Source: Roseburia hominis
GTDB taxonomy: Bacteria > Bacillota > Clostridia > Lachnospirales > Lachnospiraceae
Length of the DNA: 64,000 bases
Direction of reading: 5' to 3'
Assembly: GCA_021771815.1 (NCBI GenBank)
Contig: JAETOE010000018.1
Location: 1 to 64,000, forward strand
Positions within the stretch are counted from its first letter, which is position 1, and every line of letters begins with the position of its first letter. This document shows positions 1 through 7,985 of this stretch, in pieces. A program made the translations under genes and the position numbers. Below the pieces are notes generated by a model. That model worked only from the letters and a program-made list of their open reading frames with translations. It was not told where the DNA came from and did no database searches.

Positions 1-167
1 TTTAACGAAAATGGGCTTCCGGCATTTCCTTTTGTTTTACAAAAAAGAAAATAAAATGCATGAAACATTAAACAAAATCAGCAATTTTTAAACAGGGGTA
101 ATTTTGATTTCCTCTATAATAATATTATGGCGGAAAACTTAAGGATGTAGAGAAGGAGGTTTTAATT

Positions 168-1640
168 ATGTCTCAAAACAGATCAGGCGGAGCCGATGGG
201 GTGATGTATCGGCGCGCAAAATTATGGCAGATCATCATGGTATCTACCAGTGCTTTTATTGGAATGGGATTTTATTCCCTCATAGGTCTTGCAAACTATA
301 CAGCAAGTATCGGGTATGGTATTGCGACAGTGGCAGTAGGGGGGATTTTGACCTTTACCCGTGTTTTTGATGCAATTACCGATCCGATGCTTGCGTTCAT
401 TTATGACAAAGTTAATACTCGTTTCGGTAAGGTGCGTATCTTGATGATTAGCGGTTGGGCGATCATGGTTCTTGCATTGCTTATGATGTATAACTGGGCA
501 GCAGGGAAAGGAAGGGGTACTGTAACTTTTATACTCCTATATGTTCTTTATATCATTGGATATACTTTGTTTAACATGACGGTACAGACATTGTATGCTC
601 TGATGACCAATGACCCAAGGCAGCGTCCTATGATTGGCGTCTGCAGTACGATTTTTAATTATCTGGTTCCTATAACCCTGAATCTTGTATTCTATATGAA
701 GCTTATGCCTAAATTTGGCGGATTTAATCTGGAATTTCTGGCATCTGCCTGTTGGGTGTGTGTAGGGGTTTCTGCGGTAGGTATTGTTCTGACATGTATT
801 GGTATTACGGAGTTTGATAAGACGGAAAACTTTGTCGGAACAAATATGAAGAAAGAAAAGCTCAAAGTAAAGGATATGGTGGATGTACTCAAGGGCAACC
901 GTCCACTGCAGTGTTACATTGCATCTGCGGCTTCCGATAAGATTGCACAACAGATTGCCAGCCAGTCTATCATTAATACGATGGCTGCAGGTATTATTAT
1001 CGGTGATATGGCTATTTCTACTAAGCTGACAACTATAGGAATTATTCCTTCCATATTATTTGCTTTTGTTGGTGCGGGGTATGCTAGAAAACACGGCAAC
1101 AAGAAGACGGTAGTGGACTGGACATGGTTTTGTCTTATAGTAACGCTTATCTCATTTGCTTTCTTTACTTCAATTTATATTTTTGGAGATACACATAGCA
1201 TTGCAACCGTAAAACCATTGATGATTGTATATGTTCTTCTGATGTTGCTGACGAATGGAACGAAGATGGGTGTTACAACCGGAAATAATGCATTTATGGC
1301 AGATATCATTGATTATGAGCTGGACCGTGGCGGCAAATATATACCGGCAGTTATAACGGGTGTATATAGTTTGATTGATAAGCTGGTATCTTCTGTTAGT
1401 GCACTTATTGCGACCGGAGCGATTGCATTGATTGGGTATAAAGAAACAATGCCGCAGCCTACGGATGAATTGACGGCAGGTATTTTCTGGATGACAATGG
1501 CATTGATGTATGGTTTCCCTATTATCGGCTGGATTATTACGTTGATTGCTATGCGTTTCTGCTCGTTGAGTAAAGAGGACATGGTAGAAGTTCAGAAGCG
1601 TATTGCTGAGAAGAAAGCGATTGCACAATCGAAAGCTTGA
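168..1640 (+). CDS. GPH-family (MelB-like) sugar:cation symporter
   Basis: A 490-residue polytopic membrane protein of the glycoside-pentoside-hexuronide:cation symporter family. It probably imports an oligosaccharide or glycoside for the cytoplasmic hydrolases that follow. About twelve hydrophobic segments can be seen. The family signature is near residues 65-85: an aromatic-rich helix followed by DAITDP and then a basic loop (NTRFGKVR). The C-terminus is a short charged cytoplasmic tail (RIAEKKAIAQSKA). The start follows an AGAAGGAGG ribosome site about 7 bases upstream, and a TATAAT box lies at 115-120. Family assignment is firm. The substrate cannot be read from sequence; the neighbours (GH1, GH2, GH3, GH43, GH78) point to plant-derived glycosides. 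Confidence 0.9.
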   Translation: MSQNRSGGADGVMYRRAKLWQIIMVSTSAFIGMGFYSLIGLANYTASIGYGIATVAVGGILTFTRVFDAITDPMLAFIYDKVNTRFGKVRILMISGWAIMVLALLMMYNWAAGKGRGTVTFILLYVLYIIGYTLFNMTVQTLYALMTNDPRQRPMIGVCSTIFNYLVPITLNLVFYMKLMPKFGGFNLEFLASACWVCVGVSAVGIVLTCIGITEFDKTENFVGTNMKKEKLKVKDMVDVLKGNRPLQCYIASAASDKIAQQIASQSIINTMAAGIIIGDMAISTKLTTIGIIPSILFAFVGAGYARKHGNKKTVVDWTWFCLIVTLISFAFFTSIYIFGDTHSIATVKPLMIVYVLLMLLTNGTKMGVTTGNNAFMADIIDYELDRGGKYIPAVITGVYSLIDKLVSSVSALIATGAIALIGYKETMPQPTDELTAGIFWMTMALMYGFPIIGWIITLIAMRFCSLSKEDMVEVQKRIAEKKAIAQSKA

Positions 1641-1788
1641 GTAGAATTCCTACATAGACAGAGTTGCGATTTTAATAAAAGATAAGGAACTGCCTTCGGA
1701 TAACAGGCGGAATCTTAGATAAGTTGATATGTTCTCACGCAGGAAGTGTAAGAGATATGATGTGCAGGATTGAAAGGGGAAAGGCAGG

Positions 1789-2976
1789 ATGAGTAAGATT
1801 TATCTTTTGACTGGAGCTGCTGGATTGCTGGGCAGTAATATTGCCCGTCAGCTAGTGGATGCTAAAGAAGTAGTGCGTGCTTTAGTATTAATGAATCCTA
1901 ATCCTAATCCCAAAGTGTATGCTGTCAATGTGGATGGTACACGGAATATTATTGATATGTGCTTAAAGCACAAAGTAAAAAAACTGGTTTATGTAAGTTC
2001 TACCGGGGCAATTCCTGAATTGCCCCATGGACAGAAAATCAAAGAGGTCGATCATTTTCTGCCTGCAGACGGACTTGTTGGTTATTATTCTGTTACCAAG
2101 GCTCAGGCGAGTCAGTTGGTTTTAGATGCTTTGCGGTGGTGTCCGGAGCTTGATGCTTCTATAGTTCATCCTTCCGGTATTTGCGGACCAAATGACTACG
2201 CTTTTGGTCCAGTGGCGCAGACGGTTTCCCAATACCTCAATGGAGAAGTGAAGATTGGTTTAGATGGCACTTTTAACAGTGTGGATGTCAGGGATTTGGC
2301 TGCCGGAATTATTGCCTGTTGTGATAAGGGGCGCCGGGGTGAGTGCTATATTATGAGCAATGAACTGGTAACCATGAAGGAGCTTTATGATATTATTAAT
2401 CGGACTGCCAACATGAATGTCCATGCTAATATTTTGTCAAAAGGCATTGCCAGTTTAGCAGTGAAATTTATAAAAATGCAGAGCAAATTCACAGGTGAAG
2501 AACCGGTATTGACGGATTTTGCTGTTTATAATATGACGCGCAATAATGATTTTGATTGTTCAAAGGCAAAACAGGAGCTGGGATTTTCATGCCGTCCTTT
2601 TGAGGAAACCATTCGGGATGAGGTCAATTGGTTGCTGGAGGAAGCAAAAGATTCTGGTGGACAGACTGAGGAAGCTGAAAAGAATGCTGAAAAAACGGTT
2701 GAGGAGATTAAAGAAAGGATAAAAATGGGGGATATCTCCAAAGTAATCGTTAGGAAGGGAGATGAAAGGATTCTCAGTATACCATTAAATATCAGTGTTG
2801 CCGCCAGCGTTGTAGGGGTTGCTGTTGCACCTTTAACATTTCTTCCGGCAATGATTTCTGCAATTGGTCTTGATTGCCATATTGAACTTGAAAAGAAAGA
2901 CGGTACTGTTATGGACGTTACAAATGGAGTTGCCAGCGCTATTGTAGATGCGGCTGGTTACTCGGATAGAAATTAG
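1789..2976 (+). CDS. NAD-dependent epimerase/dehydratase (extended SDR) with internal deletion, fused to DUF4342
   Basis: The N-terminus has the Rossmann signature TGAAGLLGSNIARQL. The catalytic residues are present (VSSTGA serine and YYSVTK, i.e. YxxxK), so residues 1-285 are an extended short-chain dehydrogenase of the NAD-dependent epimerase type. Between VRALVL (about residue 34) and NVDGTRNIIDMC (about residue 49), family members normally carry roughly 50 more residues (beta-3, beta-4 and the cofactor-adenine acidic residue). Here only a short NPNPNPK run remains, so the cofactor site is probably damaged. Residues about 300-385 match DUF4342: a charged helix, then SKVIVRKGDERILSIPLNI, a hydrophobic hairpin, and CHIELEKKDG. 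It follows the symporter by 148 bases and ends at a clear terminator. Function is unknown, and it may be a decaying gene with an intact frame. Confidence 0.75.
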   Translation: MSKIYLLTGAAGLLGSNIARQLVDAKEVVRALVLMNPNPNPKVYAVNVDGTRNIIDMCLKHKVKKLVYVSSTGAIPELPHGQKIKEVDHFLPADGLVGYYSVTKAQASQLVLDALRWCPELDASIVHPSGICGPNDYAFGPVAQTVSQYLNGEVKIGLDGTFNSVDVRDLAAGIIACCDKGRRGECYIMSNELVTMKELYDIINRTANMNVHANILSKGIASLAVKFIKMQSKFTGEEPVLTDFAVYNMTRNNDFDCSKAKQELGFSCRPFEETIRDEVNWLLEEAKDSGGQTEEAEKNAEKTVEEIKERIKMGDISKVIVRKGDERILSIPLNISVAASVVGVAVAPLTFLPAMISAIGLDCHIELEKKDGTVMDVTNGVASAIVDAAGYSDRN

Positions 2977-2981
2977 ACAAA

Positions 2982-3018
2982 CCGGACACTTACGGGAAAT
3001 ATGTAAGTGTCTGGTCTT
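2982..3018 (+). terminator. Rho-independent terminator after the SDR gene
   Basis: A 12-bp stem (2982-2993 with 3003-3014, one G-T wobble) encloses a 9-base loop and is followed by TCTTTTT. It closes the symporter-SDR pair and lies before the convergent TetR gene. Confidence 0.85.
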
Positions 3019-3036
3019 TTTATATAGCAGAGGAAA

Positions 3037-3582
3037 TTATTCTGTCATTTTTTTTATCAAACGATAAAGAAATTCTGCCAGCTCATGCGGAGACAGCCTC
3101 TCATTGGAATCGGATAAGAGCCAGTTCCTTGTAATGCTGCCGCAGCCATATACAATAAAGCGGTTGAGCATATTTCGCTCCTGAACAGAATAGGAAGAAT
3201 CATTCAGAAAACTGACGCAGGAGTCATGGCAGATAATTTCGGTTATTTTATATGAAAATTCCGGATCAGCTTTAAAAATATAGAATGCAGAATCCCACAT
3301 GGTACTTTGTGTCTCTGATAAAATAGATTCCATGCCTTCAATGGTATTTTTTGGATGCAGTTTTTTCCATAGTTTCCGTATCTTGTCTAATATCTCATTT
3401 TCTGTTTGTTCTAACAGGTCATTTATATTCAGATAATGTTTATAAAAGGTTGAACGGTTTATTTCAGCCAGATTGCAGATGTCCGTAACTGTGATCTGGC
3501 AAAATTCTTTTTGCGATAAAAGCGTAAAAAAGCTTTTTCTAATATTCTCTTTTGTGTGGCGGATCCGTATATCCGGTTTCAT
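3037..3582 (-). CDS. TetR/AcrR-family transcriptional regulator
   Basis: A 181-residue DNA-binding regulator. The N-terminal 60 residues form the TetR helix-turn-helix (RHTKENIRKSFFTLL, then ITVTDICNLAEINRSTFYKHY). The remaining 120 residues are an all-helical ligand/dimer domain of the type seen in clostridial TetR proteins with a C-terminal TetR_C domain. It is divergent from the GH1 gene at 3788 with about 205 bases between them, so it may control that gene and itself. No clear palindromic operator was found in the shared spacer. The ligand is unknown. Confidence 0.85.
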   Translation of the reverse strand: MKPDIRIRHTKENIRKSFFTLLSQKEFCQITVTDICNLAEINRSTFYKHYLNINDLLEQTENEILDKIRKLWKKLHPKNTIEGMESILSETQSTMWDSAFYIFKADPEFSYKITEIICHDSCVSFLNDSSYSVQERNMLNRFIVYGCGSITRNWLLSDSNERLSPHELAEFLYRLIKKMTE

Positions 3583-3787
3583 ATTTTTACCTCCAATATC
3601 ATTATGAAGATTTTGTTAATTTATCATCAAATTAGACTGTTTTGTTGGATAAACTTCATATATGGCAGATGTGTAGCTTGTATTGCATATATACAGTAAT
3701 TATAATATAAGCAACAGAAAAATCAACAAGTGTTGGAAAAGCGGAGGAAGAAATTAGATTATGGTACGACGACAAGGAGGAGAACAA

Positions 3788-5095
3788 ATGGTACAGTTTT
3801 CGAAGGATTTTTTGCTGGGAACAGCAACGGCGGCGCATCAGGTAGAGGGGAATAATGTCCATAACGATATATGGGCTATGGAACATATGAAGTATACTTC
3901 CTATGAGGAACCCAGTCTGGATGCCGTGGATCATTACCATCTCTATGAACGGGATATTGCGATGATGGCGGAGGCAGGTTACAATGCATACCGATTCTCT
4001 ATTGAATGGGCAAGGATTGAGCCGGAAGAGGGGATATTCGATGACCGTGAGATAGAGCATTATCGGGATGTGATTGCCTGTTGCCGAAAATACGGGATAG
4101 AACCGATGGTGACACTGCATCACTTCAGCAGCCCAAAGTGGATTATCAGTAAAGGCGGCTGGGAAGCGGAAAGTATCGTAGAGGATTTCAGAACATACTG
4201 CATTTATGTAATAGAACGTCTTGGAGAGGAAATACATTATATCAACACAATCAATGAGGCAAATATGAGGCTTCAGTTTGCAAGGATCATGAAGAATTAT
4301 ACGGAAAGGATGATTCGCCAGAGCACACCGGCAGATAAGAATGTTTCGGAAAATCTGCAGGTTGGTGTGGATGTGCAGGCAATGCTGAATGCTCAGGATG
4401 CCATGTTTGAAGAGGGCAGGCAGATTTTTCATCTTCCAGAAGGGATGAGTGTTAATAATTTCCATAGTCCTTGTAGTCCTCATGGAGATAAACTGATTCT
4501 GAAAGCTCATGAGGCTGCCCGCAATGCAATCAAAGAGCGTTTTCCGGATATCAAGGTTGGTATGACACTGAGCCTGCATGATTTTCAGGCAATTCCCGGC
4601 GGGGAGGCAAACATGGAAAAACTGTGGGATGAAGAATTTAGGCATTACTTACCGGGAATCAGAGATGATGATTTTATAGGTGTGCAAAATTATACAAGAG
4701 AGCTGGTAGGACCAGAAGGCTCCGTTACTGTTCCTGACGGAGCGGACATTACCCAATGTGGCTACGAGTTCTACCCGGAAGGATTGGAGCATGTCATTCG
4801 GAAAGTGGCAAAAGACTTTAAAGGTGATATCTATGTTACAGAAAATGGAGTGACTACGGATGATGACCGGAGAAGAATTGAGTTTATCCAAAGAGCAATC
4901 TGGGGTGTGAAACGCTGCATGGAGGACGATATTCCGGTAAAAGGGTATTTTTACTGGTCCTTTATTGATAACTATGAGTGGCAGAAAGCGTATAGTCTGA
5001 AATATGGGCTTGTAGCTGTTGATCGTACTACGCAGATACGGACGCCTAAACCAAGTCTTAGATTCTTAGGGAGTATGTTGGAAAAGGAAGCTTGA
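3788..5095 (+). CDS. GH1-family beta-glucosidase/6-phospho-beta-glucosidase
   Basis: A 435-residue family 1 glycoside hydrolase, which cleaves terminal beta-glycosides with retention. The fold signature FLLGTATAAHQVEGNN is at the N-terminus. The acid/base is Glu157 in TINEAN and the nucleophile is Glu352 in VTENG. The acid/base motif reads NEA where most GH1 proteins have NEP. The conserved YWSFIDNYEW segment is near the C-terminus. The start at 3788 is preferred over an in-frame ATG at 3761 because AAGGAGG lies 7 bases upstream and the family N-terminus begins there. There is no signal peptide, so it acts in the cytoplasm. It is convergent with a close paralogue (5172-6458). Whether it takes free or phosphorylated sugars cannot be told here. 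Confidence 0.92.
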   Translation: MVQFSKDFLLGTATAAHQVEGNNVHNDIWAMEHMKYTSYEEPSLDAVDHYHLYERDIAMMAEAGYNAYRFSIEWARIEPEEGIFDDREIEHYRDVIACCRKYGIEPMVTLHHFSSPKWIISKGGWEAESIVEDFRTYCIYVIERLGEEIHYINTINEANMRLQFARIMKNYTERMIRQSTPADKNVSENLQVGVDVQAMLNAQDAMFEEGRQIFHLPEGMSVNNFHSPCSPHGDKLILKAHEAARNAIKERFPDIKVGMTLSLHDFQAIPGGEANMEKLWDEEFRHYLPGIRDDDFIGVQNYTRELVGPEGSVTVPDGADITQCGYEFYPEGLEHVIRKVAKDFKGDIYVTENGVTTDDDRRRIEFIQRAIWGVKRCMEDDIPVKGYFYWSFIDNYEWQKAYSLKYGLVAVDRTTQIRTPKPSLRFLGSMLEKEA

Positions 5096-5109
5096 GAGTA
5101 AATAAATGT

Positions 5110-5142
5110 AAAAAACCTGCTGGACAATGCAGCAGGTTTTTT
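5110..5142. terminator. Bidirectional terminator between the two GH1 genes
   Basis: A 7-bp GC-rich stem (CCTGCTG at 5116-5122 with CAGCAGG at 5130-5136) is flanked by an A-run on the left and T-run on the right. It can therefore stop transcription from both convergent GH1 genes. Confidence 0.9.
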
Positions 5143-5171
5143 GGTAAAAAATATTTTATGGTGACGTAGAA

Positions 5172-6458
5172 TTAACCACGGTAACTTCCCAGATAGGATA
5201 AGCTTTCTTTGGGATGGCGGGTCTGTGTTGTTCTGTCAACGGCAATTAACCCGAAGGTCATGGAATAGCCTTTCTGCCATTCAAAATTGTCCATAAGGCT
5301 CCAATGGAAGTAGCCGCGTACAGGCAGGTTATCGCGCAGACAGTTTTGAACACCTGCAAGAGCCGTCTCGATAAAAGCAACACGCCTCTTGTCATCTCCG
5401 GTAGCAATGCCGTTTTCTGTGACGATTAGATCGCCTTTGAAGTCTTTTGCCACCTTACGGATGACATGCTCTAATGCTTCCGGATAGAACTCATAGTTCA
5501 TCTGGGTGAGTTCAGCGCCGTCAGGAGTGGGGAGTGTACCCTCCGGACCCATCAGGGAGCGGGTATAGTTCTGTACGCCCAGAAAATCATCATTTTGGAT
5601 ATAGGGGAGATAATGGGTAAATTCATCATCCCACTCTTTTTTGGCATGTTCCTCTCCGCCGGCTGTGGATTGAATATCATGTAAGCTTAAGGTAAGACCT
5701 ACTTTGATTTCAGGATAGAGTTCTTTGATGACAGCACGCGCCGCTTCGTGGGCACGGCATACAATCTTATCGCCTTCAGGAGTACGCATGGAGGTAAAGT
5801 TTTCTACTTTCTCCACTCCAAAAACTTTGATATTTTCTTCAGCTGTGGCTTTCTGGTCTGCCATCATTTTCTCCAGATTGATTCCGACCTGGACAGTGCC
5901 GTCCGCGCTCTGTGCTTTTGCGGCCTGCGCCTGCATCTGCAGCCTATAGCGTTTGGCAATGGCGGCTACCTGGATTCCCATATTGGCTTCGTTGATGGTG
6001 CATACATAGTGAAGCTCATTTCCGAGTTTTCCGATGATATAGCGGACATAGCGGGCAAAATCGCCTACTGTGGATTCTGCTTCCCACCCACCTTTTCCTA
6101 TGAGCCATTTAGGGCTCGAAAAATGATGGAGGGTTACGATTGGCTCTAAACCATGTTCTTTGCAGCAGTGAATAACGTCCAGATAGTGCTCGGCCTGTGC
6201 ATCATCAAAATGTCCTTCTTCCGGTTCGATACGCGCCCATTCTACAGAAAAACGATAGGCGTTTAATCCGGCATCAGCCATGAGCTGAATATCCTCCTGA
6301 TAACGGTGGTAATGGTCAACGGCATCAAGGGATGGCTCTATAAAGCTAGTGTGTTCCATCTGTTCCATTGCCCAGCAGTCACTATTATCATTGTTTCCTT
6401 CAACCTGATGAGCTGCAGTTGCGGCTCCTAAAAGAAAGTCTGATGAAAATTTGTCCAT
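5172..6458 (-). CDS. GH1-family beta-glucosidase (paralogue of 3788-5095)
   Basis: A 428-residue family 1 glycoside hydrolase that aligns end to end with the convergent GH1 gene. The acid/base is Glu157 in TINEAN and the nucleophile is in VTENGI. The conserved blocks LLGAATAAHQVEGNN, LHHFSSPKW and SLMDNFEWQKGYS are present. An upstream in-frame start at 6545 would add 29 hydrophobic residues, but a good AGGAGG site (minus strand, 6465-6470) stands before the ATG at 6458, where the family N-terminus begins. I therefore reject the longer form, which would mimic a signal peptide. It is divergent from the AraC regulator at 6658, which may control it. Cytoplasmic. The two GH1 enzymes probably arose by duplication and may split substrates. 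Confidence 0.92.
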   Translation of the reverse strand: MDKFSSDFLLGAATAAHQVEGNNDNSDCWAMEQMEHTSFIEPSLDAVDHYHRYQEDIQLMADAGLNAYRFSVEWARIEPEEGHFDDAQAEHYLDVIHCCKEHGLEPIVTLHHFSSPKWLIGKGGWEAESTVGDFARYVRYIIGKLGNELHYVCTINEANMGIQVAAIAKRYRLQMQAQAAKAQSADGTVQVGINLEKMMADQKATAEENIKVFGVEKVENFTSMRTPEGDKIVCRAHEAARAVIKELYPEIKVGLTLSLHDIQSTAGGEEHAKKEWDDEFTHYLPYIQNDDFLGVQNYTRSLMGPEGTLPTPDGAELTQMNYEFYPEALEHVIRKVAKDFKGDLIVTENGIATGDDKRRVAFIETALAGVQNCLRDNLPVRGYFHWSLMDNFEWQKGYSMTFGLIAVDRTTQTRHPKESLSYLGSYRG

Positions 6459-6657
6459 AGAAAATCCTCCTTGCAATTCATAATCTCCAAATATGATGTT
6501 TATTGGAATTGTTTTTTTTATTATAATAGAAAAGAAAGATATCAAGAGGTGAAAATTTCGTGTTTATGTCAAAAAATTAATTTAATTTATTTATTAATCT
6601 AAAGCACTGGAAGATGAGAGTACAAATGTGCATTTAGGATAATGAAGGAGAAAATGG

Positions 6658-7860
6658 ATGGATAAAGCAGTCTATATATTAAAAAATATATACCATCTAT
6701 ATCATTTGGCAGGAAGGGTTTTAAGCACAGAAGGAAAATTTCTTGCAGTCCCTTTTGACGGTTTCTTGGATGAGGATCCGGTATTTAACAGTCCAAGGCT
6801 TTTACAAATGTTGATGGAATATGGGAGGGAACAAAAGACATATAAGGTGTGGAATGACGGCGGGTATTGGTATTATGTGTTTCATAATTTGGGAGATTAT
6901 ATTATATGGGGGCCTGTGAACAGTGAGGAGTATTCTGAGAATGATTACTTATTGTATTGTAAGCAGCATGGAGCGAAGGCAGGGAGCGTATGTGATATTC
7001 CCCTGATGAAAATCGGGAAACTGGAAGAAATAATAATGTTTGCACATGGACTCTTGTCAGATGAGTATGAAAATATTGTCAAAATTGATAACGGGATAGA
7101 TGCGGAACGATTTCAGGAAAGTTTACATGCCGGGCGAGTGGAATATGAATTAGAAAATGAGGAGTGCGACAAAAAGCATTTTCCATTTGCCAGAGAAGAT
7201 CAGATGTGGAAATGGATTATAGGAGGGCAGGGGGAGTTTTCGTTTGGAACAGGAAAATCTTTTGAGGATTTGGTGGACAGTGCGGGTGTTATGGCCCAGT
7301 CACAGAAAAAGAATCTGGAATACGGCATAGTAAGTGGAATCACTTTACTTACCAGATATGCTATTGCAGCGGGTGTAGAAGAAAGTGCTGCATATACATT
7401 AAGTGATGTGCTTTTACAAAAACTTGCCAAAGCAACGAATGTGATGGAAATGCGGAAAGTAATGGAATACGCGCTTGTGGAGTATGGACGGCTAGGGAAA
7501 GAAGCAAAATCAGAGGATCATTCGATTTATGTGGAACAGAGCAGGGAATACGTCGCCAAGCATATTTTTAAGAAATTGTCATTACAGGAAATTGCAAAAG
7601 AGATTGGTGTACATCCGGCGTACCTTTCAGGGATTTTCAAAAAGCAAATGGGAGTGACCTTGACGGATTATATTATGCAGGAAAAAATACAGGTTTCCTG
7701 TAATCTGCTGAAATATTCTAACCGGCCAATTGCTATAATTGCAGAATATATGAATCTTTCTCCTCAAAGTTATTTTACCAGAGTATTTAAGAAGGTAACT
7801 GGAAAGACACCGGCACAGTACCGAAGAACTCATGTGGATAAAAATTTTTTGGAAAATTAA
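6658..7860 (+). CDS. AraC-family transcriptional regulator
   Basis: A 400-residue regulator. The last 100 residues form the two helix-turn-helix motifs of AraC/XylS (LSLQEIAKEIGVHPAYLSGIFKKQMG and IAEYMNLSPQSYFTRVFKKVTG), ending in the usual TPAQYRR. The N-terminal 280 residues are a sensory region without clear membrane segments, of the kind seen in clostridial YesN/PocR-like regulators. It stands between a minus-strand GH1 gene (199 bases away, divergent) and the GH3 gene 119-125 bases downstream, so it is a good candidate activator of the glycoside locus. Its start follows AAGGAGAAA. The inducer is unknown. Confidence 0.88.
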   Translation: MDKAVYILKNIYHLYHLAGRVLSTEGKFLAVPFDGFLDEDPVFNSPRLLQMLMEYGREQKTYKVWNDGGYWYYVFHNLGDYIIWGPVNSEEYSENDYLLYCKQHGAKAGSVCDIPLMKIGKLEEIIMFAHGLLSDEYENIVKIDNGIDAERFQESLHAGRVEYELENEECDKKHFPFAREDQMWKWIIGGQGEFSFGTGKSFEDLVDSAGVMAQSQKKNLEYGIVSGITLLTRYAIAAGVEESAAYTLSDVLLQKLAKATNVMEMRKVMEYALVEYGRLGKEAKSEDHSIYVEQSREYVAKHIFKKLSLQEIAKEIGVHPAYLSGIFKKQMGVTLTDYIMQEKIQVSCNLLKYSNRPIAIIAEYMNLSPQSYFTRVFKKVTGKTPAQYRRTHVDKNFLEN

Positions 7861-7985
7861 AATCAGATAAAGCATATTAAAATCAGGCAATACAGGAAGG
7901 ATAAATACGGGTAAAATTCTTTTTAAATATAAAAGTAAAGATGGAATAGCAATATTGATAAAATCAAAGAAAGGATGGGATGGAG

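Noticed and set aside
3656-4645. A 329-residue open frame on the minus strand opposite the first GH1 gene
   Set aside because: It is fully antisense to a clear GH1 gene, has no family-like motif and no good ribosome site; it is a shadow frame.
6459-6545. N-terminal extension of the second GH1 that would look like a signal peptide
   Set aside because: The extension contains the ribosome site of the downstream ATG at 6458 and is not seen in the paralogue; the enzyme is judged cytoplasmic.
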